64,000 bases of DNA from Pseudonocardia hierapolitana (GCF_007994075.1 NZ_VIWU01000001.1:1116001-1180000); one strand, 5' to 3'. Counted from the stretch's first letter, positions 7,921 to 18,074 are shown. Notes: generated from the letters alone by a model not told the origin. A program made the numbers and translations.

Positions 7921-10164
7921 TTGTCCGATCCGTACGGAGCGACCGGGCCCTGGCACCGGCGCACCCTGCGCTGGGGCCAGACGAACCTCACCGAGGTCGA
8001 TCCGCTGCGCTACGACGACGCCTGGTGGCGCCGGCACTGGCGGCGGACGCGCGTGCAGGGCGTGATCGTCAACGCGGGCGGGATCCTCGCCTACTACCCG
8101 AGCCGCTTCCCGTTGCACCGCCGGGCCGAGCACCTCGGCGACCGGGACCTCTACGGCGAGATCGTCGCCGCCGCCCGCGAGGAGGGCCTCGCCGTCCTGG
8201 CCAGGATGGACTCCAACCGCGCCGACGAACGCTTCCACGCCGCGCATCCCGGCTGGTTCACCGTCGACGCCGACGGCGTGCCCCACCGGTCCGGCGACCG
8301 GTTCATCGCCTGCGTCAACAGCCCCTACTACGACGAGTACCTGCCCGGGGTGCTGCGCGAGATCATCGAGCGCAGCGCGCCCGACGGTTTCGCCGACAAC
8401 AGCTGGAGCGGGCTGGAGCGCGCCCGCATCTGCCACTGCGCGCACTGCGGGCGCGGCTTCGCCGCCGCCGCGGGCGAGCGGCTGCCGCGTACCGCCGATT
8501 GGGACGACCCGGTCTACCGGGCGTGGATCCGGTGGAACTACGCGCGGCGGCTCGAGATCTGGGACGCGAACAACCGCGTGACCACGGAGGCGGGCGGCCC
8601 GGACTGTCTGTGGCTGGGCATGAACGCCGGAGAGGTCATCACGCAGGGCGAGCGGTTCCGCGACCACCGGGCGATCGTGAAGCGGGCACCGCTGCTCATG
8701 CTGGATCACCAGTGGCGCCGCGAGGGCACCGGCTTCCACACCAACGGCGACGCCGCGAAGGTGATCCACTCGCTCTTCGGGTGGGACCGGGTCATCGCCG
8801 AGAGCACGGCGATGTACGACGCCGGCCGCCCGACGTTCCGCCTGGGCAGCAAGCCGCCCGCCGAGGCCCGCATGTGGGCCTACGACGGCATCGCCGCAGG
8901 GCTCTCACCGTGGTGGCACCACATCGGGGCCGACAGCGACGACCGCCGGCAGTACGCCACGGCCGAGCCCGTCTTCACCTGGCACGCCGAGCACGAGCGC
9001 TTCCTCACCGGCCGTACCCCGGTGGCGTCGGTCGCCGTGCTGTGGAGCCAGGACAACCACGACTTCCACGGCCGCGACGCTCCCCGCGAGCGCACCGGGC
9101 TGCCCTACAGCGGTGTGGTCGACGCCCTGGTGCGCGCCCGCGTGCCGTACCTGCCGGTGCACGCCGACGACGTGGACGGGCTCGACGTCGACGCCGGCGG
9201 GATCCGCGTGCTCGTGCTGCCGAACCTCGCGGCGATGACCGACGAGCAGTGCGCACAGGTGCGCCGGTTCGTCGCCCGCGGCGGTGGGCTCGTGGCCACG
9301 GGAGAGACCAGCCGCTACGACGCCGACGGGGTGGCCCGCCCGGACCTCGCGCTCGGTGACCTGCTCGGCGTGCACGCCACGGGTGAGCACCACGGGTCGA
9401 CGGCGCCGTCCGAACCGAGCTGGGAGTGCTGGGCGGCGCACACCCACCTGCGGCTCCGGCCGTCGACCCGGGGGCGGGGCGACGGACCCGGGGCGGCGGC
9501 CGGGAGCGGGGACACCGCGCGCCACGCCGTCCTCGACGGGTTCGAGGCCACCGACCTGCTCCCGTTCGGCGGGCGGATCGAGGTCGTGCACGCACGCGAG
9601 GGCACCGAGGTCCTCGCGACGTTCGTTCCGCCGTTCCCGATCTACCCACCCGAGACCTCGTGGATGCGGCGGCCGGAGACGGCCGTCCCCGCCGTCGTCG
9701 TGCGGGACGCTCCGGTGACCGGCGGGGGCCGCGTGGCCTACCTCGCCGCCGACGTCGACCGCTGCCACGGCCGCGCCCAGCACCCCGACCACGCCCGGCT
9801 GCTGGCCAACACCGTCCGCTGGGCGGCCGGGGCGCCGCAGCCGCTCACGGTCACCGGGCCGGGCCTGCTCGACTGCCACCTCTACCGGCAGGGCGACGCG
9901 CTGGTCCTGCACCTGGTCAACCTCACCGGCGACGGCGGGCGGGGGCCGCTGCAGGAGGTGGTGCCGGTCGGGCCGGTCGAGGTCGAGGTCCGGCTTCCCG
10001 CGCCCGCCGAGGCGGTCGTGGTGCGTTCGCTCGTGGCCGGCGGCGAGCAGACCCACGTGGTCGTGGGCGAGGTCGCCCGGTTCCCGGTGGCAACGGTCGC
10101 CGAGCACGAGGTGCTGCTGGTGATCCCCGAAAGACACCCCGACGATCAAGGAGGTGCTCGATGA
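7921..10164 (+). CDS. putative glycoside hydrolase with GHL6-like barrel and beta-galactosidase trimerisation-like domain
   Basis: This 747-residue protein has no signal peptide, so it is probably cytoplasmic. The N-terminal TIM-barrel part reads VQGVIVNAGGILAYYPS, ARMDSNRADERF and FIACVNSPYYDEYL, resembling the hypothetical glycosyl hydrolase 6 (alpha-amylase-like) group. A middle Rossmann-like section (VLVLPNLAAMTDEQCAQVRR, then VARGGGLVATGETS) resembles the beta-galactosidase trimerisation domain. A CxxC pair (CHCAHCGRGF) may bind a metal. Start TTG 7921 is chosen for GAGAGGAA ten bases upstream. The gene overlaps the binding-protein gene by ATGA. Substrate is unknown; its neighbours point to an imported oligosaccharide. 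Confidence 0.72.
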   Translation: MSDPYGATGPWHRRTLRWGQTNLTEVDPLRYDDAWWRRHWRRTRVQGVIVNAGGILAYYPSRFPLHRRAEHLGDRDLYGEIVAAAREEGLAVLARMDSNRADERFHAAHPGWFTVDADGVPHRSGDRFIACVNSPYYDEYLPGVLREIIERSAPDGFADNSWSGLERARICHCAHCGRGFAAAAGERLPRTADWDDPVYRAWIRWNYARRLEIWDANNRVTTEAGGPDCLWLGMNAGEVITQGERFRDHRAIVKRAPLLMLDHQWRREGTGFHTNGDAAKVIHSLFGWDRVIAESTAMYDAGRPTFRLGSKPPAEARMWAYDGIAAGLSPWWHHIGADSDDRRQYATAEPVFTWHAEHERFLTGRTPVASVAVLWSQDNHDFHGRDAPRERTGLPYSGVVDALVRARVPYLPVHADDVDGLDVDAGGIRVLVLPNLAAMTDEQCAQVRRFVARGGGLVATGETSRYDADGVARPDLALGDLLGVHATGEHHGSTAPSEPSWECWAAHTHLRLRPSTRGRGDGPGAAAGSGDTARHAVLDGFEATDLLPFGGRIEVVHAREGTEVLATFVPPFPIYPPETSWMRRPETAVPAVVVRDAPVTGGGRVAYLAADVDRCHGRAQHPDHARLLANTVRWAAGAPQPLTVTGPGLLDCHLYRQGDALVLHLVNLTGDGGRGPLQEVVPVGPVEVEVRLPAPAEAVVVRSLVAGGEQTHVVVGEVARFPVATVAEHEVLLVIPERHPDDQGGAR

Positions 10165-11462
10165 TGCGTTCCTTCCACAGGGCATGGCGGGCAGGTGCGC
10201 TGGCCGCGGCGGTCGGTCTGCTGGCGGCGTGCGGGGGTGGTGGGCAGTCCGACGAGTCCGGCCCCGTCACGATCACGATCCAGGAGTGGAGCCAGATCCC
10301 CGGCACCCCGATGGAGCAGGTGATCCAGACCTTCCAACAGCAGAACCCGGACATCAGGGTCGAGCTGGCCCCGCAGATCCCGTTCGGTCCCGAGTACGAC
10401 ACCCGGATGCAGACCCAGCTCGGCGCGGGCACCGCCCCGACGCTCTTCCGGATGAACGACGACTTCCTGACGAGCTTCTCGCGCCAGGGCGTGCTCACGG
10501 ATCTGAGCCCCTACCTGGAGGGCGTCGACACGTCGCAGTACCTGCAGCCGCTGTTCGACTTCGGGCGCCAGGAGGACGGCACGTACACCGGTTTCGCGGT
10601 CGGCACCGGTCCGCGGGTGATCTTCTACAACAAGACGATGTTCGAGGAGGCGGGAGTCCCGCTCCCGCCGAGCACGTACACCGACGAGAACTGGAAGTGG
10701 AGCGACTTCCTGGCGGCCGCGAAGGCGCTGACGATCCCCGGTGAGCGGTGGGGCGCGATCGTCTACACCGACGAGGGCTTCGAGAACACCTGGGCGATGA
10801 ACAACGGCTCGCCCGACGGCGTGTTCAGCAAGGACGGGCACCGCTTCACCCTCGCCGACCCGGTGGCCGCGGCAGGCATCCAGTACGTCGTCGACCTGAC
10901 CTGCACGGAGCGCGTGCAGCCGCCGTGGTCCGAGCTCACCCAGGACAACGCGTCCGAGGGCCTCTTCGGCCAGGGCAGGGTCGCGATGCTGCACGGGGCG
11001 TACGCCACCAACACCGCGATCCGCAGCCTGGTGAACGGGTTCCAGTACGACATCGCGCCGGTGCCGGGCAACGCGGCGCAGGTCAACGAGAACAGCCTCT
11101 ACGTGTACGTGATCCCGGCGAGCACGCCGCAGCGCGAGGCGGACGGCGCCTGGAAGTTCCTGCAGTACCTCGGCACCGAGGAGGCGGGGGCCGTGCTCGG
11201 CCAGGGCGGCTACTACGTCCCGATCAACGCCAAGGGTGCCGACGCGATCAAGCCCGTGCCCGGCCAGGACCCGCAGAGCATGGACGTCCTCGTCGGATCC
11301 GCCGCGCACGGGATCGTGCCGAACTTCCCGTCCGACAACGCCTCGCTCGCCAAGCAGCTGTACCGGCCGCAGCTGGAGACGGCCTACAACTGCGACGCCC
11401 CGGTGCAGCAGGTGGTCGACGGGGTGAAGGACCAGGTCGAACAGGCCCTCCAGGGGAGCTGA
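10161..11462 (+). CDS. ABC sugar transporter substrate-binding lipoprotein
   Basis: This 433-residue family 1 extracellular solute-binding protein has a lipobox GLLAAC with Cys24 followed by a Gly-rich linker. The mature part has TITIQEWSQIPGTPMEQVI and the family segment GVLTDLSPYLEG. It captures an oligosaccharide for the two permeases that follow. Start ATG 10161 overlaps the hydrolase stop as ATGA, with AAGGAGGTG upstream. No ATPase is encoded nearby, so a shared MsiK-like ATPase elsewhere in the genome is probably used. Confidence 0.92.
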   Translation: MMRSFHRAWRAGALAAAVGLLAACGGGGQSDESGPVTITIQEWSQIPGTPMEQVIQTFQQQNPDIRVELAPQIPFGPEYDTRMQTQLGAGTAPTLFRMNDDFLTSFSRQGVLTDLSPYLEGVDTSQYLQPLFDFGRQEDGTYTGFAVGTGPRVIFYNKTMFEEAGVPLPPSTYTDENWKWSDFLAAAKALTIPGERWGAIVYTDEGFENTWAMNNGSPDGVFSKDGHRFTLADPVAAAGIQYVVDLTCTERVQPPWSELTQDNASEGLFGQGRVAMLHGAYATNTAIRSLVNGFQYDIAPVPGNAAQVNENSLYVYVIPASTPQREADGAWKFLQYLGTEEAGAVLGQGGYYVPINAKGADAIKPVPGQDPQSMDVLVGSAAHGIVPNFPSDNASLAKQLYRPQLETAYNCDAPVQQVVDGVKDQVEQALQGS

Positions 11463-11467
11463 ACGCG

Positions 11468-12403
11468 ATGGCAGTGCAGGCCCCCTGGAGAACGCCGGCC
11501 CCGCCCGGCACCGCGGCACCGACCCGGCCCCGGTGGACCCGCCGGCAGGTGGTCGAGGGCTGGGTGTTCATCCTGCCCGTGGTCGTCGGGATCCTGGCGT
11601 TCCAGCTCGTCCCGGTGCTGGTGAGCGTCTACGCCTCGTTCACGAACTGGACCGGGCTCTCCTCGCCCCGTTTCATCGGGCTCGGCAACTACCTGCGGAT
11701 GCCGAGCGACCCGCTCTTCGTCAGCACCGTCGTCAACACGCTGTACTTCTCGATCGGCTACATCCCGCTGTCGATCGTCATCGGGCTGGTGCTCGCGCTG
11801 CTCTGCCACGGGAAGCTGCGCGGGATGCGGGTCTTCCGCACCGCGTTCTTCGTGCCGTACGTCGTGAACATCGTGGCGGTCAGCCTCGTCTGGTTCTGGT
11901 TCTACGCACCGACCCAGGGCGTGATCAACGGGATGCTCTCCACGGTCGGCGTGCAGGGGCCGGAGTGGCTGACCGACCCGGTGTGGGCGATGCCGGCCGT
12001 GATCCTCGTGAGCGTCTGGCAGGGCGTCGGATATCCGATGATCGTCCTGCTCGGCGGCCTGCAGGGCATCCCGACCTCGCTCGTCGAGGCGGCGACGATC
12101 GACGGGGCCTCGCCGCTGCGCCGGCTGTGGAGCGTGACGCTGCCGCTGCTGTCGCCGCAGCTGTTCTTCCTCACGATCACGCAGACGATCGCGTCGTTCC
12201 AGATCTTCGGGATCATCTTCGTGATGACAGAGGGCGGCCCGGCCGGCGCCACCACGGTCTACATCTACTACCTGTACCAGAACGCGTTCGCCTTCGGCCG
12301 CATGGGCTACGCCTCGGCGCTGGCGATGGTGCTCTTCGCGTTCATCGGGCTCATCACCTTCATCCAGTGGCGCCTGCAGCGCCGCTGGGTCTTCTACGAC
12401 TGA
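11468..12403 (+). CDS. ABC sugar transporter permease (MalF/UgpA type)
   Basis: This 311-residue protein has six hydrophobic segments, beginning VFILPVVVGILAFQLVPVL, and the EAA-loop VEAATIDGASPLRRLWSVTL. It is the first of two inner-membrane subunits of a CUT1-type importer. Start ATG 11468 is five bases after the binding-protein stop, with AGGGGAGC as ribosome site. It acts with the next permease as a heterodimer. Confidence 0.93.
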   Translation: MAVQAPWRTPAPPGTAAPTRPRWTRRQVVEGWVFILPVVVGILAFQLVPVLVSVYASFTNWTGLSSPRFIGLGNYLRMPSDPLFVSTVVNTLYFSIGYIPLSIVIGLVLALLCHGKLRGMRVFRTAFFVPYVVNIVAVSLVWFWFYAPTQGVINGMLSTVGVQGPEWLTDPVWAMPAVILVSVWQGVGYPMIVLLGGLQGIPTSLVEAATIDGASPLRRLWSVTLPLLSPQLFFLTITQTIASFQIFGIIFVMTEGGPAGATTVYIYYLYQNAFAFGRMGYASALAMVLFAFIGLITFIQWRLQRRWVFYD

Positions 12404-12412
12404 GAGGGGGCG

Positions 12413-13237
12413 ATGTCCGTGACCGCCGCGACCACCCGCGTCCTCCGCTACGCGGTGATGACCGTGCTCGCGCTGCTGTTCGTGCTGCCGCTGGTCTGGA
12501 TGATCAGCACCTCGCTCAAGACCGAGGCGCAGACGCTCGTCGTGCCGCCGACGTTCTGGCCCACCGATCCGCAGTGGGCCAACTACGTCGCGGTCTGGTC
12601 GCTCATCCCCCAGTTCCTCTACAACAGCGTGAAGCTCGCCGTGCTCAACGTCGTCGGGCTGCTGTTCGTGGCCTCGCTCGCCGGCTACGCGTTCGGCCGG
12701 ATAAACTTCCCGGGCCGGGACCTCGCGTTCGCGCTGCTCCTGGCCTCGGCGATCCTGCCGGGCATCGTCTACCTGCTGCCGCAGTACCTGCTGTTCCTCG
12801 ACATCGGCTGGATCGACACCCACTACCCGCTCTGGGTGCCGCGCGTGCTGACCCCCGTGATCGGGACCTTCCTGCTCCGCCAGTCGTTCCGCACGATCCC
12901 GCAGGAACTGGAGGACGCCGCGCGCCTCGACGGCTGCTCGACGTTCCAGATCTACTGGCGGGTGATGCTGCCGCAGGTCAAACCGGCCCTCGCGGCGGTG
13001 GGCATCCTGACCTTCCTCGAGTCGTGGAACGACCTGTTCGGGCCGTTGATCTTCCTGAACTCCGAGCACCTGCAGACGCTCCCGGTGGCGTTGGCGCTCT
13101 TCCAGGGCGAGTTCTTCACCCAGCTCAACCTGCTCATGGCCGCCGCGACCGTGAGCGTCGTACCGGTGCTGGTGCTGTTCTTCGCAGCCCAGCGCTACTT
13201 CATCCAAGGCATCACGATGGACGGGCTCAAGGGCTGA
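12413..13237 (+). CDS. ABC sugar transporter permease (MalG/UgpE type)
   Basis: This 274-residue protein has six membrane segments (first YAVMTVLALLFVLPLVWMIS) and the EAA-loop EDAARLDGCSTFQIYWRVML. It is the second membrane subunit of the CUT1 importer and starts 9 bases after the first, behind GAGAGGGGGCG. Ends FIQGITMDGLKG, a C-terminus seen in many MalG-type permeases. Confidence 0.93.
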   Translation: MSVTAATTRVLRYAVMTVLALLFVLPLVWMISTSLKTEAQTLVVPPTFWPTDPQWANYVAVWSLIPQFLYNSVKLAVLNVVGLLFVASLAGYAFGRINFPGRDLAFALLLASAILPGIVYLLPQYLLFLDIGWIDTHYPLWVPRVLTPVIGTFLLRQSFRTIPQELEDAARLDGCSTFQIYWRVMLPQVKPALAAVGILTFLESWNDLFGPLIFLNSEHLQTLPVALALFQGEFFTQLNLLMAAATVSVVPVLVLFFAAQRYFIQGITMDGLKG

Positions 13238-13264
13238 GCGCCCGCCCGGGAAGCGAGGAGACGG

Positions 13265-15853
13265 ATGGGCGAGCAGCCCGACGAGCACCACGCCGCAGCA
13301 CAGGTCGTCATCGAGGCCGGGGACGACGTGGGCGCCAGCCCGACGGGACGCTGGGCCGTCGAGCACCTGATGGACGTCCTGACCCGGCGCGGGATCGCCG
13401 TGGTCCGGGAGCCGGTGGGGCGCGGCGTGCCCGGCGAGCCGCTGCGGATCTCGCTCGCCCTCGGCGGGAGCGGGGCGCCGGGGACGCCGGAGTCGTTCTC
13501 CGTCACGCGCCCCGCGGACCGACCCCGGACGATCGGCGTGGCGGGCAGCGACGGGCGGGGCCTCGCCTACGCGGTGCTCGACCTCGCCGACGTCGCGGCG
13601 CTCGCCGCCGACCCGCTCGACGCGCTCACCCGCACCGTGCCGGCGGACGGTGCGCCGGCCACCCCGGTGCGCAGCGTCAGCCGCATCTTCGTCAGCGACG
13701 TCGAGGACACGCCGTGGCTGCACGACCGCGCGTTCTGGGACGAGTACCTCACCGAGCTGGCCACGCACCGGATCAACCGCCTCCAGCTCGCGTTCGGCAT
13801 GCAGTACAACTACTCCTACGACCTGAACGTGCGCGACAACTACCTCTGCTTCGCCTATCCGTTCCTCGTCGACGTGCCCGGCTACGACGTGCGCGCGGGC
13901 GGTGTCTCCGACGAGGACCGCGCCCGCAACCTCGAGACCCTGCAGTGGGTGAGCGCCGAGGCGAAACGGCGCGGCATCGGCTTCCAGCTCGGGCTGTGGA
14001 ACCACGCCTTCGAGATGCCGGAGAGCCCGCAGCCCCGCTACCCGATCATCGGCGTGACGCCGGAGAACCACGCGGAGTACGCCTCCGCCGGGCTGGAGGC
14101 CCTGCTGCGCGCCTGCCCCGCGATCGACGGGCTCACGCTGCGCGTGCACTACGAGGGCGGCGTGCCCGAGCCCGGCCACGACTTCTGGCGCACGGTGATG
14201 GGCGCGGTCTCCCGGGTCGGCCGCCCGCTGGAGATCGACATGCACTCCAAGGGCGTCGACGCCGGGCTGGTCGACGTGGCCCGCGGCACGGGTGCGTCGG
14301 TCGTGATCTCGGCGAAGTACTGGGCCGAGCACCTCGGCCTGCCCTACCACCAGGTATCGGTGCGCACGCTGGAGGAGCCGACCGCGGAGCCCGGCACCGG
14401 GCTGAAGTCGATCACCCGGTACCAGCGGCGGTTCACGCGCTACGGCTACGGCGACTTCCTGCGGGAGGACCGCGACTACAACCTGCTCTTCCGGATCTGG
14501 CCGGGCACCCAGCGCCTGCTGCTGTGGGGCGACCCGGTGCTGGCGGCCGGGTTCGGCCGCCTCTCGACGATCGGCGGAGCGCTCGGGGCGGAGCTGTGCG
14601 AGCCGCTGTCGTTCAAGGGCCGCAAGACCAGCGGCGAGCCGGGCGGGCGCGACCCCTACCTCGACCCGGAGCTGCGCCTGCAGGGCGCGGAGTGGACGAA
14701 GTACCGCTACACCTACCGGCTGTGGGGCCGGCTGCTCTACGACCCCGACGCCGACCCGGCGTCGTGGCGGCGGTTCCTGCGGCACGAGTACGGGGCGGCC
14801 GCGTCCGACCTCGAGGCGGCGCTCGGGGCGGCGAGCCGGGTGCTGCCGCTCGTCACCGTTGCGCACGGGCCGAGCGCGTCGAACAACTACTACTGGCCCG
14901 AGATGTACGTCAACATGCCGCTGGCGGGCGGGGCGAGCTCGTGGCACTACCACTTCGACACACCCGAGCCCGGCACCCTCGGCGCCGCAAGCCCCTTCGA
15001 CCCCGGCCTGTTCGACCGGATCGACGACCACGCCGACGACCTGCTCGCCGGCCGGCGCAGCGGCCGCTACGGCCCGTCCGAGGTGGCGGGGTGGCTCGAG
15101 CGGCTCGCCGACGACGCCGAGTGCGCGCTGCGGCAGGCGGTGGCGGCGAGCCCCGACGCCACCGCGCCCGCGTTCCGCCGGGTGGCGGTGGACGTCACGG
15201 CGCAGGCCGGGTTGGCCCGGTTCTTCGCGGGCAAGATGCGGGCCGGGCTGGCGTACGCGCTCCACCAGCGCACGAAGGACCCGCAGCACCTGGGTGACGC
15301 GGTCACGGCGTACCGGGCGGCGCGCGACGCCTTCGCCGCCGTGGTGGAGGCGACGACCGGCGTCTACCGGCCCGATCTCACGTTCGGCGACCGCGTGGCC
15401 GAGCACGGGCACTGGGCGGATCGGCTGCCCGCGGTGGAGGAGGACCTCGCGGCGCTGGAGCTCGAGCACGAGACCGCACTCGCCGCACCGCCCGCCGACG
15501 GGGCCTCGGTGGCGGTGCCGCCGATCCCCACCTGCGACCGGCCGGGGCTGCGGCACACGCCGCCCGCCTCGTTCCGCCCCGGCACGGACGTGGTGCTGAC
15601 GGCCGAACCGGACGGGCCGTTCGACGGCACCGTCGTGCTGCACTACCGCCACCTCAACCAGGGCGAGCACTACCGCACGGTCGAGGTGGAAGCGGGCGCC
15701 GCCACCGTCCCGGGCGACTACACCGACTCGCCGTACCCGCTCGTCTACTTCTTCACCATGCGGCACGCGGACGGCGACGCCTGGATCCTGCCGGGGCTGG
15801 ACGCGACGCTGGCGAACCAGCCCTACCACGTGGTGCGTCAGGAGGCGGGCTGA
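13265..15853 (+). CDS. large putative glycoside hydrolase, alpha-glucuronidase-like TIM barrel
   Basis: This 862-residue protein has no export signal. Residues about 1-135 resemble the alpha/beta N-terminal domain found in front of GH20 and GH67 barrels (VIEAGDDVGASPTGRWAVEHL). The barrel opens with RIFVSDVEDTPWLHDRAFWD and THRINRLQLAFGMQYNYSYD; carboxylate-rich strands LTLRVHYEGG and LEIDMHSKGVDA follow. The C-terminal third is helical, then a beta domain. I read it as a GH67/GH115-like family, perhaps removing uronic acid side groups, but no family can be fixed. ATG 13265 has GAGGAG upstream. Its end overlaps the convergent LacI gene by 16 bases. Confidence 0.6.
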   Translation: MGEQPDEHHAAAQVVIEAGDDVGASPTGRWAVEHLMDVLTRRGIAVVREPVGRGVPGEPLRISLALGGSGAPGTPESFSVTRPADRPRTIGVAGSDGRGLAYAVLDLADVAALAADPLDALTRTVPADGAPATPVRSVSRIFVSDVEDTPWLHDRAFWDEYLTELATHRINRLQLAFGMQYNYSYDLNVRDNYLCFAYPFLVDVPGYDVRAGGVSDEDRARNLETLQWVSAEAKRRGIGFQLGLWNHAFEMPESPQPRYPIIGVTPENHAEYASAGLEALLRACPAIDGLTLRVHYEGGVPEPGHDFWRTVMGAVSRVGRPLEIDMHSKGVDAGLVDVARGTGASVVISAKYWAEHLGLPYHQVSVRTLEEPTAEPGTGLKSITRYQRRFTRYGYGDFLREDRDYNLLFRIWPGTQRLLLWGDPVLAAGFGRLSTIGGALGAELCEPLSFKGRKTSGEPGGRDPYLDPELRLQGAEWTKYRYTYRLWGRLLYDPDADPASWRRFLRHEYGAAASDLEAALGAASRVLPLVTVAHGPSASNNYYWPEMYVNMPLAGGASSWHYHFDTPEPGTLGAASPFDPGLFDRIDDHADDLLAGRRSGRYGPSEVAGWLERLADDAECALRQAVAASPDATAPAFRRVAVDVTAQAGLARFFAGKMRAGLAYALHQRTKDPQHLGDAVTAYRAARDAFAAVVEATTGVYRPDLTFGDRVAEHGHWADRLPAVEEDLAALELEHETALAAPPADGASVAVPPIPTCDRPGLRHTPPASFRPGTDVVLTAEPDGPFDGTVVLHYRHLNQGEHYRTVEVEAGAATVPGDYTDSPYPLVYFFTMRHADGDAWILPGLDATLANQPYHVVRQEAG

Positions 15854-16893
15854 GCGTGGACCCCTGCCGGGTCACCCGGCGCCTGCCGGGCCGGAGCCGC
15901 CGTGGAGTCGCGCTCGACCAGACGCGTGGGGAGCCGCAGCTGCGGGTCGGCGAGGCGGTCGCCCTCCAGCAGGGCGAGGAGCATCTCGACCGCGCGCTGC
16001 CCCATCAGCTGCAGGGGCTGCTCCACCGTGGTCAGCGCCGGTCGGCACAGCGCGCTCTCCGGGATGTTGTCGAAGCCGACCACCGAGAGATCGCGCGGTA
16101 CGTCCAGGCCGAGCGTGAGCGCGACGTCGACGCTGGCGATCGCGGACACGTCGTTCGCCGCGAAGATCGCCGTCGGCGGGTCGGGCAGCTCCAGGAGCGC
16201 GCGGGCGGCGTCCTGCAGGTCGGTGGCGCCGTAGCCGCCGGCGCGCACCAGGTCGGGATCGAACGGCACCCCGGCCGCGGCGAGCGAGGCGCGGTATCCG
16301 TGCTCGCGCTGGTGGGCGGACTCCAGGTCGCGTGGCGGGCGGCCGAGGAACCCGATCCGGCGGTGCCCGAGCCCGAGCAGGTGGTCGGTGGCCAGCCGAG
16401 CGCCGCCCAGGTTGTCGGAGTCGACCGCCGGAAGGCCCGCGCTGCCGATGTGCGAGTCGACGGCCACGACCGGCATCGAGCCCGGCGTCGACTCGACCGT
16501 GGGGGTCACGAGCACGGCGCCGTCGATCAGCGTGCCGGACAACCGAGGCAGGTAGCGCAGCTCCCAGCCCATGCGGTCGGCGGCCCGCCCGGCCGCGGCG
16601 TAGACGAGCAGCTCGTAGTCGGCCTCGCGGACCGCATGCGCCGCGCCCTTGAGCACCTCCGCGCTGTAGGGCTCGATCTCCCAGACGAGGATGCCGATCA
16701 CGCCCGTGCGCGGGATGCGCATGCTGCGTGCGACGAGGCTCGACTCGTATCCGAGCTCGGCGACCACCTCGTGGACCCGGCGAACGGTGGCTGCGGCCAC
16801 GCCGTAGCGATCGTTGATCGCCTTCGAGGCGGTGGCCACGGACACGCCCGCCCGGGCCGCCACGTCCCGGATGGTCACGCGTTCCTTCGCCAC
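15838..16893 (-). CDS. LacI family transcriptional regulator
   Basis: This 351-residue regulator has an N-terminal LacI helix-turn-helix (VTIRDVAARAGVSVATASKA, residues 6-25), a hinge with SSLVARSMR and a periplasmic-binding-like ligand domain (GVIGILVWEIEPYSAEVL, later HRRIGFLGRPP and ALTTVEQPLQLMGQRAVEML). It lies between the importer-hydrolase operon and the divergent dehydratase pair and probably controls both. The 20-bp palindrome at 7258-7277 is its best operator candidate. GTG start. The short 59-bp space to the next gene shows no second copy. Confidence 0.92.
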   Translation of the reverse strand: MAKERVTIRDVAARAGVSVATASKAINDRYGVAAATVRRVHEVVAELGYESSLVARSMRIPRTGVIGILVWEIEPYSAEVLKGAAHAVREADYELLVYAAAGRAADRMGWELRYLPRLSGTLIDGAVLVTPTVESTPGSMPVVAVDSHIGSAGLPAVDSDNLGGARLATDHLLGLGHRRIGFLGRPPRDLESAHQREHGYRASLAAAGVPFDPDLVRAGGYGATDLQDAARALLELPDPPTAIFAANDVSAIASVDVALTLGLDVPRDLSVVGFDNIPESALCRPALTTVEQPLQLMGQRAVEMLLALLEGDRLADPQLRLPTRLVERDSTAAPARQAPGDPAGVHAQPAS

Positions 16894-16952
16894 CTGGGGA
16901 TCCTAGTGGCGCCTCGACGAACACCGACGAACGGCGATCGGGGGACTCACCC

Positions 16953-18044
16953 GTGAAGATCCAACGGATCGAGACGCTGGTCCGCGAGCAGGTCGCCGTG
17001 GTCCGGGTGACCACCGACGACGGCGTGGTCGGCATCGGCCAGACCGCCCCCTACCAGGCGGCCACCAGTGCCCACGTGCTGCACACGATGGTGGCGCCGC
17101 TGTTCCTCGGCAAGGACCCGTGGGACGTCGAGACGCTGGTGGACGAGTGCGTGCGGGTGCACTACAAGTTCCCGAGCAGCTTCCTGCACCGCGCGCTCGC
17201 CGGCGTCGACACGGCGCTGTGGGACGTCCTGGGGCAGGTCACGGGGCAGCCGGTCGCGAAGCTCATCGGCGGCCACGCCCGCGCATCCGTCCCGATGTAC
17301 GCCTCCAGCATGAAGCGCTCGATCACGCCGGAGGAGGAGGCGGAACGGCTCGCCGGGCTCGTGGCCGCCCACGGCTTCCGCGCCGTGAAGATCCGCGTCG
17401 GGGAGGCCATGGGCCGCGACACGGACGCGGCGCCGGGCCGTACCGAGCGGATCGTGCCGCACGTCCGCGAGGTCCTCGGCACCGGTGTGGACATCTCGGC
17501 CGACGCGAACGGCGGGTTCTCCGTCGGCCGCGCCATCCGCGTCGGGCGGATGTTGGAGGATCACGGCTACTTCCACTTCGAGGAGCCCTGCCCCTTCCCG
17601 GAGCTGGAGCAGACCGCGCAGGTGGCGGCGGCGCTCGACATCCCGGTGTCCGGCGGCGAGCAGGACATCTCGATGCCGCAGTTCCAGCGCATGATCAGCG
17701 GCCGCGTGGTCGACATCGTGCAGCCCGACATCGGCTACATCGGCGGCATGTCCCGCGCCCGCAAGGTGGCCGTGCTCGCCGAGGCGGCCGGCATCCCGTG
17801 CACCCCGCACTGCGCGAACGACTCGCTGCTGCAGGTGTTCACGCTGCACCTGGCCGCGGCGATGCCCGCCTGCACCCAGTACCAGGAGTGGAGCATCGAG
17901 CACACGCCGTGGAGCCAGGGGGTGTACGAGCCGGTCCTGCAGGTCGTGGGCGGCGCGGTGCCGGCTCCGACCTCCCCCGGCTGGGGGGTCACGCTCGACC
18001 CCGCCTTCGAGAAGACCGCCGACATCACGACCTCCGCAGCCTGA
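16953..18044 (+). CDS. enolase-superfamily (mandelate racemase subgroup) acid-sugar dehydratase-like protein
   Basis: This 363-residue protein has the barrel residues of the mandelate racemase subgroup: VKIRVG (first catalytic Lys), metal ligands in ADANGG, HFEEP and SGGEQD, the Asp of VQPDIGYIGG and the His of CTPHCAND forming a His-Asp dyad. Such enzymes abstract the proton alpha to a carboxylate and dehydrate or epimerise aldonic/aldaric acids. It starts at GTG 16953, divergent from the LacI gene, and is followed 30 bases later by a second member. Exact substrate cannot be told. Confidence 0.85.
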   Translation: MKIQRIETLVREQVAVVRVTTDDGVVGIGQTAPYQAATSAHVLHTMVAPLFLGKDPWDVETLVDECVRVHYKFPSSFLHRALAGVDTALWDVLGQVTGQPVAKLIGGHARASVPMYASSMKRSITPEEEAERLAGLVAAHGFRAVKIRVGEAMGRDTDAAPGRTERIVPHVREVLGTGVDISADANGGFSVGRAIRVGRMLEDHGYFHFEEPCPFPELEQTAQVAAALDIPVSGGEQDISMPQFQRMISGRVVDIVQPDIGYIGGMSRARKVAVLAEAAGIPCTPHCANDSLLQVFTLHLAAAMPACTQYQEWSIEHTPWSQGVYEPVLQVVGGAVPAPTSPGWGVTLDPAFEKTADITTSAA

Positions 18045-18074
18045 GCCTCGATTCCGAGAGGGAGAGGATTTTCG

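Noticed and set aside
11384..15829. Very long minus-strand open frame of about 1480 codons
   Set aside because: It is the shadow of the transporter-hydrolase operon; composition is Arg/His/Asp-rich with no domain, and the plus-strand genes have clear families and ribosome sites.
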